From: Anoxynatronum sibiricum
GTDB taxonomy: Bacteria > Bacillota > Clostridia > Peptostreptococcales > Tindalliaceae
Direction of reading: 5' to 3'
NCBI RefSeq assembly: GCF_039414295.1
Contig: NZ_JBCITM010000015.1
Location: 25,705-89,704 of the forward strand
Length of the DNA stretch: 64,000 nt
This document shows, piece after piece, positions 8,872 through 19,190 of the stretch. The translations under genes were made by a program, and so were the position numbers. How positions within the stretch are numbered: position 1 is the first letter of the stretch; the number at the start of each line of letters is the position of its first letter. The notes below the pieces were generated by a model. That model searched no databases and had not been told where the DNA came from. It was given only the letters and a program-made list of their open reading frames with translations.

Positions 8872-11189
8872 AACTTTTTCCCTTCTTGGCAGCCCTTCTG
8901 TTGGTGGTGGGCAGCTTGCTAAGTCCCGCTGTCTGGGCTCATGGCGCTCCTCCGGCAACCCTTTCTGAACCAACCATTTCCTCCCATGATGTGCTTGATG
9001 CCCTTGAAGAAAATACTGAAATTGAGGAAGTTGAGGAAGTTGAGGAAGTCAGTGAGACTCCGCAAAATTCAGGTGATGCTGAAAACCCTGAAGCTACTCT
9101 TGATCCCGAGAATCCAGAGAATCATCTTGAACCCGGAAGTCCAGAAGAGAATCTTGATGCTGATGATGCTGAAGCTGATCTTGATCCTGACGATCCTGAA
9201 GCTAATCTTGATTCTGATGACGCTGAAGCTGGTCTTGATCCTGATGATGCTGAGAATAGCCCTGATCCCGAAAATCCAGAAGAGCATCTTGATCCTGATG
9301 ATCAACTGCCTGAAGAAGCCAATCCGGCTGGCGAGATGATCGACCCACCCGCTCTGGATGCCACCCTGATGGCTAATCCTATTATACTCACTTATTTTGA
9401 TGAGCCTTATCCCCCCGATGCCGTGGCCTTTGCCCTGGGCACTTCTCAGCAGACCCTCACCGACTGGTTTGCGTGGATCGCTGACGGCTTTTTCGGCTAT
9501 GACGAAGCGGGCAACGACTATTACCTGCCCTCAGGCACCTGGTCTGTAAGTGCCATCAACACCAGCGTCGCCGGTGTGTACACTGCCTGGGCAGAGCCTG
9601 ACCTTGAATCCACCTATGTGCTGGCTGAAGGCGTCGCCCTCCCCCGGCAGCTGTCTTATGTTTCCATTCAGGCCACCGGAGCGCCGGACCTGAATTGCTT
9701 TGTGGCAGCCCGTGGGTTTCTGCGGTTTCCCTGGGTGCTTTCACCGGAACAGCAGCAACCGCATCAACTGGATCAGTTTGTTCCCTGGCTGCGCCAGGAT
9801 CAGGAAGAATGGACCAGCCTCACCGAGGGCTTCTGGGTAACGGAGGACTATTTTCAGCTATCCCAGCATCTTTTAGACCAGGGAAGCACCTACGCCCTTC
9901 AGGTGGATTACCCCGGGGGGCAAACAGGCATTCTTTCCTTTGTTTATGACGAAACACTGATGATCATTGACTATTCCGGAGGGGACCGGGACGGGGGCGA
10001 CGTGGGGGGAAGCGGCCCTGGAACAGGCTCGCAGCCTGGCCCCACACCACCGCCTGTCTCCGGCGATGGTTCCAGCACTGATGGTGGCGAGAATGCCGGC
10101 CATGGTGATGACAATACCCCACCTGACGATTCTGCGGCAGCACCGACGACACCTGACGCCGATTCGTCTACCCCGTCACCGGTGCCGCCTGCCCCTCCAT
10201 CAGAGGATCCGGGAACTGCCACTGAAAAAAAACCTGCAACCCCACCGTTAACCAATGGAAATGCCGCCGCCCAGACCACATCAATGCCGTCGACGGCAGG
10301 GTTTTTGGTATTCTCCCGCTCCATGCTTTCTTTCGATATCCTGGAACTGCTGTACAAAGGCAACACAGCTTCATCGGCAGCAGTGCATGCAGCTGCTCCC
10401 ACAGAACCAGCTGCCGCTGCTGAAAGTGGCTTTTATGAGAACTCCGGGACTTCCTCTGGCCACCGTGCTGAAACACTGGCTACCCTTTCAAGTGATTTGC
10501 AGGGGAGCGCTTCCCGTCAGGCTTCTGGCGAAACCTCTGAACAGCTCTCAGCAGTGCTATCACCCTCAGCACCCCCACCGTTAACACCACGTGATGACCA
10601 GCCTTCAACCGCTCTTGCAAACCGTCTCCCGGAACCTGTTCCTTCACCGGCCTCTGCCCCTGTCATGGAGTCTTATTCTCCCACCCAAACAGTGATTTCA
10701 GGACTGCGCCTTCGAGACCTTTTGGAAGACGGAGAAGCGGTGGTTTTTGGCACCAGGGTGCTGACGGTGAGCATTCCCAGTGAGGTGCTGCAGGTATTTG
10801 ACCTGGCTTTCACCGACACCCTTTCGGTCACCCTGACCCAGCCGGCGCCACATCAGATCTTCATTGGCATTGAAGCTGGCGGTGCTGCTGTCACAGCCAT
10901 TCCAGGAACCGTGGTGCGCCTGGGGTATACCCCCCCGTCTCCCCACACCCTTCCCGTCATTCAGCATGAAGCCGGGTTCCCTGTCTCCCAGGTGGCCCAT
11001 GACGGCGAGTTTCTCAGCTTTCCCATCGACACCGCCGGCACCTATCTGCTGAGTCCGCCTCACCTTTCAACAGATACCGGTACCACCCCGGCAAAAAACC
11101 TGCCGCCCCTGGTGCCCCTTTCGGGAGGATTGCTGCTGTCTGGAAGCGGCCTGGGCCTGACCTATTTCATGAGGCGCCGCCATGGTTAA
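8868..11189 (+). CDS. Secreted acidic repeat protein with C-terminal membrane anchor
   Basis: 773 residues. The start at 8868 overlaps the regulator stop and gives a clean signal peptide (residues 1-25, cleavage near VWAHG). Residues ~45-150 are Glu/Asp/Pro/Asn-rich imperfect repeats of about 10-12 residues (LDPDDPEANLD type). A folded region follows, then a long Gly/Pro/Ser/Thr linker, another folded segment and a C-terminal hydrophobic helix ending in RRR, a membrane anchor without an LPXTG motif. No family is recognised. Encoded between a regulator and its kinase, it may be an envelope sensor or accessory protein for that system. Confidence 0.75.
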   Translation: MKLFPFLAALLLVVGSLLSPAVWAHGAPPATLSEPTISSHDVLDALEENTEIEEVEEVEEVSETPQNSGDAENPEATLDPENPENHLEPGSPEENLDADDAEADLDPDDPEANLDSDDAEAGLDPDDAENSPDPENPEEHLDPDDQLPEEANPAGEMIDPPALDATLMANPIILTYFDEPYPPDAVAFALGTSQQTLTDWFAWIADGFFGYDEAGNDYYLPSGTWSVSAINTSVAGVYTAWAEPDLESTYVLAEGVALPRQLSYVSIQATGAPDLNCFVAARGFLRFPWVLSPEQQQPHQLDQFVPWLRQDQEEWTSLTEGFWVTEDYFQLSQHLLDQGSTYALQVDYPGGQTGILSFVYDETLMIIDYSGGDRDGGDVGGSGPGTGSQPGPTPPPVSGDGSSTDGGENAGHGDDNTPPDDSAAAPTTPDADSSTPSPVPPAPPSEDPGTATEKKPATPPLTNGNAAAQTTSMPSTAGFLVFSRSMLSFDILELLYKGNTASSAAVHAAAPTEPAAAAESGFYENSGTSSGHRAETLATLSSDLQGSASRQASGETSEQLSAVLSPSAPPPLTPRDDQPSTALANRLPEPVPSPASAPVMESYSPTQTVISGLRLRDLLEDGEAVVFGTRVLTVSIPSEVLQVFDLAFTDTLSVTLTQPAPHQIFIGIEAGGAAVTAIPGTVVRLGYTPPSPHTLPVIQHEAGFPVSQVAHDGEFLSFPIDTAGTYLLSPPHLSTDTGTTPAKNLPPLVPLSGGLLLSGSGLGLTYFMRRRHG

Positions 11190-13104
11190 ACGCCCCTTTC
11201 CCCTGGAAAAACCCTTGTTATGGCTGCTGACACTCCTGCTTTCATCCGCCTTGTTTGTGACGTTGTACCGGGTGGACAATAAATACACCACCACCGCACC
11301 CCAGGCCATTAATGGGGTGCTGTATGTTTCAGAAAATGACTGGACAGACACCCCCATTCGCTATCTTCGGGACGGCTGGCGTTATTACCCGGACCGCTTG
11401 CTGACACCGGAAACCTTGCCGCTTCAGGGAGACAGCTATTATCACCTTTCCATTGGCGAAAAAACCACTTTTGCCCTGGGAAACCCCCACCGGTCACCCC
11501 GGGGCAGTGGCAGTTATGCCATGACCCTCCACCTGCCGGAGACGGTGCAGACCTATGCCCTTGAGCTGCCCGAAGTCTATGCCGCCTACCGGTTTTATGT
11601 CAATGACCGGCTGCGGCTGACAATGGGGCAGCCTGACCCGGAAGCCTATGAGGATCAAACCCAGTGCCGCATCATCACCTTCGAGGCCTCCGGCAAAGTG
11701 ACCCTGCTGCTGGCAGCCACCAACCATTCCTGGATCTACAGCGGGCTGGTGTATCCCCCTGCCTTTGGAGACCCGCTGCATGTCACCACCCTGCGGGGGC
11801 TTCGATTCGGCCTTTCCCTCATTCTCATGACAGTGATGGGACTCTTGGCTGCTTTCAGCCTGTATCTGGCTGTGCGCATTCGCCGCCGCAACCATGTGTG
11901 GCTGTTTTTCATGCTCTGCCTGGCAACGGCGATGCTCACCTCTTACCCGGTGGTACACGGCATCTTGCCGCTGCCGGTGCAGCCCTGGTATACCCTTGAA
12001 CTGGTCAGCGGTTATCTGGTCACCCTGTTGGTGATCCTGCTTCACAACCGCATTTGCCAAACCGGCTCCCGGGCCCGGCTGGTGAGCAGCTGGGCGGCGG
12101 GCCTTGTTTGTGTGCTGGCCCTTGTTTACGGTTTGGGAGCCGCTTACCTGTCATTACCGCTGATGCAGGGCTTTTCAGGACTGGTGCAGGCCTTCAAGTG
12201 GCTCACCGCCGGGTATCTGCTGTTCACCGCCGCCCTGGCCGTTGGCCGGCAAACCAAAAGCGCTTCGGTGCTGTTCTATGCAGACAGCTTCTACGCCAGC
12301 GCCCTGATTTGGGATCGCCTGCTGCCTCATTACGAGCCCATTGTGGGTGGGTGGTTTCAGGAATGGGGCAGCTTGAGTCTGGTGTTGGCCATTGGCGTGG
12401 TCATGGGGTATGAAGTGATGATGGGATACCGCCACAGCCTGGTTTATGCCGAAGAACAGCGGCAAATGAAGCGCCAGCTGGCCATGCAGGTGGCCCACTT
12501 GCAGCAGGTGAACCAAAAGGTGGAAGAAAGCGCCCGGCTGCGCCATGACTTCCGCCACCATCTGCGCACCCTTATGACCCTGGCCCGGGAGGGACACAGC
12601 CATGCCCTTGAAAGCTATCTTCAGGGAATCACCGAAGTCAGCGAAGGCATTCACATTGACCGCCTCACCGAAAACATTGAACTGGACGCACTGGTACAGT
12701 ATTATCGTCACCTTGCCCAGTCAGCGGGAATTCAGTTCCAATCTCGACTTTCCCTGCCGGCAGTGCTGACCTTTCCCATTGTTGACCTGTGCGGCCTGCT
12801 GGGAAACCTGCTGGAAAATGCCGTGGAAGCCTGCCAACGCCAACAGACCGGCGACAAAATCATTTTCATTGCCGGTCGCATTCGGGATCAGCAGCTGGAA
12901 TTGGTGGTGGATAACACTTTTGAAGGGGAAATCAGAACCTTCGGCGGAAAATACCTGTCTTCCAAACGGAATGAGGTTGGATTGGGAATTGCTTCCGTTC
13001 TTGAAACCGTGGAACGGTATGCCGGCGTCATCAATCTGTATACCGATGAAAAGGGCTTTCACGCAGAACTGTCGCTTCCCCTGAACGTTGAATCTCCTCA
13101 ATAA
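11182..13104 (+). CDS. 7TMR-DISM sensor histidine kinase of the GHKL class
   Basis: 640 residues. TM helix at 10-28, an extracytoplasmic jelly-roll domain (about 60-195), a block of seven TM helices (~205-415), a coiled linker, then a GHKL kinase: the phospho-His box is LRHDFRHHLRTL, the ATP domain has N box LLGNLLENAVEAC and a VGLGIASV G box. This is the AgrC/LytS kinase type that partners with LytTR regulators. It overlaps the surface-protein gene by 8 bp and is the last gene of the operon. Confidence 0.9.
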   Translation: MVKRPFPLEKPLLWLLTLLLSSALFVTLYRVDNKYTTTAPQAINGVLYVSENDWTDTPIRYLRDGWRYYPDRLLTPETLPLQGDSYYHLSIGEKTTFALGNPHRSPRGSGSYAMTLHLPETVQTYALELPEVYAAYRFYVNDRLRLTMGQPDPEAYEDQTQCRIITFEASGKVTLLLAATNHSWIYSGLVYPPAFGDPLHVTTLRGLRFGLSLILMTVMGLLAAFSLYLAVRIRRRNHVWLFFMLCLATAMLTSYPVVHGILPLPVQPWYTLELVSGYLVTLLVILLHNRICQTGSRARLVSSWAAGLVCVLALVYGLGAAYLSLPLMQGFSGLVQAFKWLTAGYLLFTAALAVGRQTKSASVLFYADSFYASALIWDRLLPHYEPIVGGWFQEWGSLSLVLAIGVVMGYEVMMGYRHSLVYAEEQRQMKRQLAMQVAHLQQVNQKVEESARLRHDFRHHLRTLMTLAREGHSHALESYLQGITEVSEGIHIDRLTENIELDALVQYYRHLAQSAGIQFQSRLSLPAVLTFPIVDLCGLLGNLLENAVEACQRQQTGDKIIFIAGRIRDQQLELVVDNTFEGEIRTFGGKYLSSKRNEVGLGIASVLETVERYAGVINLYTDEKGFHAELSLPLNVESPQ

Positions 13105-13178
13105 GCTGATGGCATCAGCATTCATCTGTGTCCCACGAACAACACCACTGACGGCTGATTTTCAGTGAACACAAAAAA

Positions 13179-13441
13179 GCCTGCCCCTGGAATCAAGGGC
13201 AGGCTCAGACTGTAGACAAAGTAAGATGAAGACAAGGGATTTGGTAAAGGACAGCCTTGAAAATCTTGTCAGTGTTTTTTCGAAAAGATGAGAAAACCGC
13301 CAGCGCCTGCTGTTTGAGCGCAGCGAGTTCTGGCGCTGTTTTCGAGACTTTCGACTAAAAACACACAAGATTGGAGTCAGCTGCCCTGGCTAAATCCCTT
13401 TGTCTTCAACCTCAGCCTGCCCTTGAACTCAAGGGCAGGCT
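13179..13441. repeat. 260-bp imperfect palindromic element with terminators at both ends
   Basis: Each end carries a hairpin of GCCTGCCC paired with GGGCAGGC (13179-13204 and 13414-13440), and the two ends are inverted copies of each other. Further in, GAAGACAAGGGATTT and AAATCCCTTTGTCTTC pair, then AATCTTGT with ACAAGATT, then CGCCAGCGCC with CTGGCGCTG around a central TTTGAGCGCAGCGAGTT. The end hairpins carry A6 on the left and TTTT on the right, so each can terminate one strand. It looks like a small palindromic repeat placed between convergent genes. Confidence 0.65.
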
Positions 13442-13488
13442 TTTGATTGTTTTCGGGAGATCTCTCAGGCTTTTGAGCTCCCCCTATT

Positions 13489-16400
13489 TCAGCTTGTCTT
13501 TCTCACACCATTTTCATCAACTTCATACCCGTCGATGATGGTGCTTCTGGCGAGGGTGCCGTCGGGGTGGAAGTAATACCATTTGCCTTCCACTTCAAGC
13601 CATTTGCCGGTTATCAGGAGACCTTCTCCGGTGAAGTAATAGGTGGTGTGGTTGCCGCTGGTTTCCATGTCTTTCCAGCCCACCACCAGGGTCTTGCCTG
13701 CGTAGTATCTTCGGTTGCTGCCGTCTTGCACCCAGCCGGTTTTCAGGGTGCCGTCGGTGTTGAAGAAGTACTTGACGCCCTGGATGGTCTGGGAGCCGGT
13801 GAGGGCTTTGCCGTCTTGGTAGTACTGGTACTGGCCGGTATCGTTTAGGGTCCATTCCTGGGCGGTGGCTGGGCTGATGGTCAGTTTGATGTAGCGGGTG
13901 AGGATGGCGCTGGCTTCTCCCCGGGTGACTTTTTCTTTTGGTTTGTACTGTTTGCCGCTGCTGCTCATGAGGATGCCTGCCTGCTGCATGGCTTTCAGGG
14001 TTTCCTGGTTGGTTTTTGTCATGCTGGCTGTGTCTGTGTAGGGGATGGCTTCCCGGGTGACGGGGAGTGGGTAGCCGGTTGCCTTGGCGTAATTGGCAAG
14101 GATGACGGCCATTTCTTCCCGGGTCACTGCTTTCTCTGGGGCAAACTGACGGCTGCTGGTTCCCGGTATAATGCCTTTGCTGTGGGCCCACTCAATGTAG
14201 GGGGCTTCGGCACTGGTGGCTTTCACATCGGTGAAGCGGTTGGTTGTATAGGTGTTGATGTCAATGCCTGCCAGTCGGCCCAGGGCTGTTGCCAGGGTTC
14301 CCCGGGTGAGGGGGGCATTGGGGGCAAAGGTGGTTTCGGTGGTGCCGGTGATGAGACCTCTGCCCACCAGGTAATCCACGCTTTCTTTTGCCCAGTGGGT
14401 GCTGCTGTCGGTGAAGACTGCTGTGGGTGCGGTGTACCCGATGCCGTACTGGGAGAAGTGGGGGGTGGTGAAGATCACCGCGCCGCTGTTGGTGTCGTAG
14501 ACGGAATGGGCCAGTCGGGTGGTGTTGCCTTCTTTGTCCACATGCACTGCGTACAGGCCGCCCACTGCTTCGCCGTTTGCTGGTGTGTAGGGAATTGATA
14601 CCGTTGCGATGCCCTTGCTTAACGAAGCAAGACTGACGGTTTTTCCATTTTTCACCGTGCTCAGTGTTATGTCGTAGGTATTGCGAAGGTTGTTGACTTC
14701 GACTGGCTTCAGCGTCATGGTGATATCGCCGTCACCCTGGGTGCGCTGCTGTTTCAGAGAATCCTGGTCAAAGGAGACATTGACCGGCAGCCCCACCATC
14801 TGAAATAGCTTCACATTGGTGGTGACCAATCGGTTCAGTGCCGCACGCTCTGTGATGATGGTCCAGCTGGTGGCATCAGGAGCAACAAGCACTACCTCCA
14901 CACCAATGCCATTGGCTGTTCTGTTCTGCGCTTTTGCAGCTTTCTCAGCTTTTTCAATGGCTGTTTTCACCATGCTGTCGGTAATGATGATCACTGCATG
15001 GCTGCCGGAAATCTTGCCATTGGCATTGACACTGCCCATCACCGGCTGGTCAGGCTTCTTTTCAGTGGTGACCACAGCTGAAGACCTGGCACGGGAGGAG
15101 CCGCCAGAGGAACTGCCACCGCCGTTGTCATTACCGCCACCATTATGATCGCCGTCTCCGCCGTCGTTATTACCACCGCCATTATTATCATTGCCGCCAT
15201 TATTATTGTCGCCTCCGCCGTTGTCGTTGCCGCCGCCATTATCGTCTCCACCGGGGTTAGTCGCTTTGACGAAGTGGAGTGTTCCGGCTTTGGCACCTGA
15301 CAAGGTCACCGGCGAGCTGTTTTCTTGTGTCACGGAAAGACTGTTTCCCGTAGCCACCAGGCTCCAGTAGGTTGCCTGGGTGCCTGTCACAAAAGCAATC
15401 TCGGTTCCTGAAGGAAGCCCTGGCAGTGAAAGAACGTCCTGCTGCTCTTTGGCGTGGGCTGTGCGGTCAACAATGCAGAAAGGTGCCACTGCGGCGTTGG
15501 TTATCAGCCTGCTGTCGTCATCCACTGTCAGCTTGCCATCCTCAATGTATACCCCGTAGTCGCAGTTGGTGGTTAGTGTGGCCCCGCCGGTGACATTCAC
15601 GCCGCCTTCCAGCGCCTGCACGCCAATGGAATCGCCGTTTGCAATGAGGGTGGCACCGTTGGACACATTCACGGTGTCGCACATCACGGCGTAGCCGTGG
15701 GCAGAGGAAACCGTCAGGTTGGTGCCCTGGCCAGTGACGTTCAGTGTGCCATCTTGCCCACCTGAACCACCCAAAAACAGGGCGCCTCCCATGGTCACTT
15801 GCGCGCCTTCCTGAAGGGTGACAGTATCACCGTTAAAGGCGCCGCCGATGCCCCCAGCGCTGAACAATGCGCCTGCCCCGCTGAAGGTCAGATTCAGCGG
15901 CCTGCTGTAATCGCTCTCCATCCTGCCCTGAATCACTGTGGACCCTGTGGTATGAACCATTGTTTCGGCGGGCAGTGTCACATTCCCGTCAATATAGGCA
16001 TTGCCCAGGGTGAGCGTGTTGCTGGCGTTATCCCAGGCATAACCGTCATTTACCACCGTTTTGCCGCTGTGGTCGCCCGTGGTCAGGTCAAGGCCATCCG
16101 GGCCACCAACTTCTTTCAGTTCTGAACCATCGTTTTTGTAAGTCTTATAGCCTATGAAGGAGCCATCGACTTCATCCACCACATCCACCCGTAGAATGCC
16201 ACTGCCGGAAATGGACAGAGCTGCCATTTGCGCCGGGGTGGTATCCTGGGGAAGGTGCATGATACCATTGTTGACAATGGTTCCCTGGTTGATAATGGCA
16301 GTTGCCCGATCAATCATGAACCGGCTTCTTTCTTGAAGGGTGATGGTACTGCCGCTGCCAACGGTGAGGTTGCCAGAGATGATGGCATCGCCTTCAATAG

Positions 16401-19077
16401 CCAGGGTGCTGCCACCACTGATGGTGAGGTGCTTGGGATCACCCCCTCCGCCCATGAAACCTCCCATGACAAGGGCCCCCCCGAAGGCTCCCCCCTGAAG
16501 GGTTACCCGGGCGCCGTTTTCTATCAGGACATCTCCCTGAGCAATGATTCCGTAAACAGCACCTCGCATCTCAACGTTACCGCCGGAAATGGTCAGGTTT
16601 TCTACCCCGGCAATGCATTGCCATGCTGACACCAGCAGTGAGTCGCCGGTACCACCCTGAAGGCTGATTGACCGAGACGGGCCACCGCCTGTCGCCACCA
16701 ACATTCCGACACCGCCTGGTGTGTTGGTGTTTGTCAAATGATTGGTGCCCCGCAGCCGGATCACCATTTCTTCACCTACTTGCAGGGGAATATCGCTGCC
16801 CATGATGCCGGCATTGTTCAACACCAGCGTGGCAGGCGAACTTCCCTGGGCCGGCTCAAACAGGGCATAGCCATCTCCCGCTTTGTAATAGGTGGAAACG
16901 GTGGGGGCTGTGACCAGGTTCAGACCTGCAGATGCGTCAGGACCAGCTGCTGCCACCTGCAGCACTTTGTCTGCCATGGTCATTGTTCCGGCAGCGCTCA
17001 CTGCACCGATGACCAGTCCTGCATCACCGATGCTCACATTGCCGGTGGATGAAATGGCACCTGCTGCGTCACTGGCCGCCGCGATGATCACCTGGTCCGC
17101 CTTGAGGGTCAGATGACCGCCCAGAAACACATGCCGTCCGCCCCCGCCGCCTGAAAGAGTGATTTCTGCGGCATTGCCCCCTGACGGATTGGTGATGGAG
17201 GCAGCCCCTGCCATCAGGGCATATCCGCTTCCCGGAGCAGCAATATGAATCTTCTGCCCTCTGATATCCGCTGAACTGCAGCCTGAAATGCCGCTGTTCC
17301 CTTGCAGGTCCACCACCCCTTTGGCACTGATGTTGAGGGTATAGTCGCTTCCGGAAATAATGAATTTATGTGGTTCAGTTGTTTTCAGTCGAATGTCACC
17401 CCTGGGTGCCGCCAGCTCCACTTTGATTTTTGCATTTTCAATGAGTATATTGCTGCTGTCAATGGTGATATCTCCGGTTTCTGAAACAAGGGAAATGTCA
17501 CTGCCGCCGCTTCCACCCATCCCTCCCCGGATGCTTTGCGCCAAAACAATTTCATTTTTTGCGGAAATGGAAATGGTGTGGTTGCCTAACTGGCTAATGG
17601 CATAGCCTTGGCCGCTTAGGGAAACTCCACCCTCCGGCGCTGAAAGGGTGATCTTCTCCTGGGAATTGATGCCCGCATTCCCTGTGCCCTGAAGGGTGAT
17701 GTTCCCGTTGTTCGCCCTTAGAAACACCTCTCCGCTCCCGGTTTGAAGCGAGTGTCCGTTCATGGTCATGCTGTTGGCTTTCACCGAGATATTGCCGCTG
17801 GTTTGAATCATCTGCCAGGTGGATTCCAGGGTAAGATCGCCGTCAATGTCAATGGAAACGTCTCCTGTTCCATTGATGCGTATCCCATAGTTGCCTCTGA
17901 TGTCCAGATGGCCGGCACCGGTGATGCTGATAGATTTTCCCCCGGTGCCGTTGTAGATGGCATAGCCGCTGGTACTGCCGCTGGCGGTTCCAATCTGGTT
18001 GCTTGTGCCCTGTAGCACGATGTTTAAATCGTAATCGTTGACTTCAATGGCATGACTGGAAAAAACAGGATTAGAAAGAGTGGCCCCTTTTAATGTTACC
18101 GTTGCAGTGGTGCCGCTTTTGGTCACATGAATCTGCCAGTTGCCTGGACCGGCTCCTTCGGTACTTACCACACCGCTGGCGTCTGTGACAGCATACCAGT
18201 CGTCGCTGTCAACGGCTATGCCGCTGATGGCAACGGGTGCCGGGTCAGATAACGCGTGCATCATGGCACTGCCAATCAGCACCCTGATTTCCGGCAGGTT
18301 CACACCTTCTGCAAGGGTGTAGCCTGCCGGCAAAACAGGCACATAGGTATAGCCGGCACCGTTTTCACTGGCATCAAACCATGGGGAGCTGCTTTTTTCA
18401 GCATCAATCACCCAATGCACCTCTTCCAGTGTGATCGAACGGCTGGAAGACTCGGTGGTGAACCCTGATAAAGGCACCTTGTCACTGTCCACGATCACCG
18501 TTCCCTGGATTTCCCCAGTGGTGTTCCCTGCCGGGTCGTTTTCATCACCTTGAGAGGTTTCACCTTCTTGAGCGGTTTCATCTTCTTGATCTGAAGCAGG
18601 TCCCGCCTCGCCGTGGGATTCATCGGCTGTTGGTGTTGTCGGGGCGCTCCCGTCAGGTGGTGTTTCTTCGGGGAGGGTTTCGCCAGGTTGTCCGCCGTTT
18701 TCCATGCTTTCCCCGTTATCTGGTGTGTCTGGTGTTTCGGATGTGTCAGGTAGTTCGGATGCGTCTGGTGTTTCAGGTAGTTCGGGTAATTCGGGAACAT
18801 TCGGCAGTGCCATTGGTTGCCCGCTGATTGTCACGCCCAGCGTGTTTGGCAGATGAATATCCGATTCCCGGGCCCCCACTGCCAGCTGTTGGCTGGTAAT
18901 TTCACCGGTGAGCTGTGCAAAAGCGGTGATTGTTTCCACTTGCTGTTCATGGGCAGAAAAGCCGTAGCCCGTGGCCGGGGTGGCCATGAGAACAGCCAAT
19001 GTTAATGCCATCATTTGCTTTGATTTTTGTTGGAAAGAGGTGCTTTTCAGGCACCTGCTCATACTTTTGATTATCAT
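13489..19077 (-). CDS. Very large SLH-anchored wall protein with beta-helix-type repeats
   Basis: 1862 residues. The ATG at 19077 was chosen over TTG 19089 because GGAGG precedes it. A signal peptide (1-45) is followed by an acidic Pro/Glu/Thr linker, then ~900 residues of Val/Gly/Ser/Asn-rich strands (TISGG, VTLQG type) as in right-handed beta-helix adhesins. A Gly/Asn/Asp linker lies near 1275-1322, then a small domain, three SLH domains (~1560-1760, with FAPNAPLTRG, FAPEKAVTREEM, YKPKEKVTRGEA) and, at the end, glucan/choline-binding-type repeats (GWVQDG, KWYYFHPDGT). It should sit on the cell wall through SLH and possibly bind a glycan. No enzyme motif was seen. Confidence 0.88.
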   Translation of the reverse strand: MIIKSMSRCLKSTSFQQKSKQMMALTLAVLMATPATGYGFSAHEQQVETITAFAQLTGEITSQQLAVGARESDIHLPNTLGVTISGQPMALPNVPELPELPETPDASELPDTSETPDTPDNGESMENGGQPGETLPEETPPDGSAPTTPTADESHGEAGPASDQEDETAQEGETSQGDENDPAGNTTGEIQGTVIVDSDKVPLSGFTTESSSRSITLEEVHWVIDAEKSSSPWFDASENGAGYTYVPVLPAGYTLAEGVNLPEIRVLIGSAMMHALSDPAPVAISGIAVDSDDWYAVTDASGVVSTEGAGPGNWQIHVTKSGTTATVTLKGATLSNPVFSSHAIEVNDYDLNIVLQGTSNQIGTASGSTSGYAIYNGTGGKSISITGAGHLDIRGNYGIRINGTGDVSIDIDGDLTLESTWQMIQTSGNISVKANSMTMNGHSLQTGSGEVFLRANNGNITLQGTGNAGINSQEKITLSAPEGGVSLSGQGYAISQLGNHTISISAKNEIVLAQSIRGGMGGSGGSDISLVSETGDITIDSSNILIENAKIKVELAAPRGDIRLKTTEPHKFIISGSDYTLNISAKGVVDLQGNSGISGCSSADIRGQKIHIAAPGSGYALMAGAASITNPSGGNAAEITLSGGGGGRHVFLGGHLTLKADQVIIAAASDAAGAISSTGNVSIGDAGLVIGAVSAAGTMTMADKVLQVAAAGPDASAGLNLVTAPTVSTYYKAGDGYALFEPAQGSSPATLVLNNAGIMGSDIPLQVGEEMVIRLRGTNHLTNTNTPGGVGMLVATGGGPSRSISLQGGTGDSLLVSAWQCIAGVENLTISGGNVEMRGAVYGIIAQGDVLIENGARVTLQGGAFGGALVMGGFMGGGGDPKHLTISGGSTLAIEGDAIISGNLTVGSGSTITLQERSRFMIDRATAIINQGTIVNNGIMHLPQDTTPAQMAALSISGSGILRVDVVDEVDGSFIGYKTYKNDGSELKEVGGPDGLDLTTGDHSGKTVVNDGYAWDNASNTLTLGNAYIDGNVTLPAETMVHTTGSTVIQGRMESDYSRPLNLTFSGAGALFSAGGIGGAFNGDTVTLQEGAQVTMGGALFLGGSGGQDGTLNVTGQGTNLTVSSAHGYAVMCDTVNVSNGATLIANGDSIGVQALEGGVNVTGGATLTTNCDYGVYIEDGKLTVDDDSRLITNAAVAPFCIVDRTAHAKEQQDVLSLPGLPSGTEIAFVTGTQATYWSLVATGNSLSVTQENSSPVTLSGAKAGTLHFVKATNPGGDDNGGGNDNGGGDNNNGGNDNNGGGNNDGGDGDHNGGGNDNGGGSSSGGSSRARSSAVVTTEKKPDQPVMGSVNANGKISGSHAVIIITDSMVKTAIEKAEKAAKAQNRTANGIGVEVVLVAPDATSWTIITERAALNRLVTTNVKLFQMVGLPVNVSFDQDSLKQQRTQGDGDITMTLKPVEVNNLRNTYDITLSTVKNGKTVSLASLSKGIATVSIPYTPANGEAVGGLYAVHVDKEGNTTRLAHSVYDTNSGAVIFTTPHFSQYGIGYTAPTAVFTDSSTHWAKESVDYLVGRGLITGTTETTFAPNAPLTRGTLATALGRLAGIDINTYTTNRFTDVKATSAEAPYIEWAHSKGIIPGTSSRQFAPEKAVTREEMAVILANYAKATGYPLPVTREAIPYTDTASMTKTNQETLKAMQQAGILMSSSGKQYKPKEKVTRGEASAILTRYIKLTISPATAQEWTLNDTGQYQYYQDGKALTGSQTIQGVKYFFNTDGTLKTGWVQDGSNRRYYAGKTLVVGWKDMETSGNHTTYYFTGEGLLITGKWLEVEGKWYYFHPDGTLARSTIIDGYEVDENGVRKTS

Positions 19078-19190
19078 CGTTTCCTCCAATGCTCAATGCC
19101 CTTTTGTTCATGGGCATTGTCCTGTTATTTTGTTTGAAGCACAAGGTGTTGTTCACGACAGCATTCCAGTGCTCTGATCAGTATCTCCCT

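Noticed and set aside
9069..9339. Ile/Leu/Lys-rich frames opposite or alongside the acidic repeat region
   Set aside because: Shadow frames of the Asp/Glu/Pro repeat; no start signals.
15039..15296. Repeat protein in the Gly/Asn linker region of the SLH gene
   Set aside because: Alternative frame of the GGN/GND linker repeat inside a confirmed long gene.
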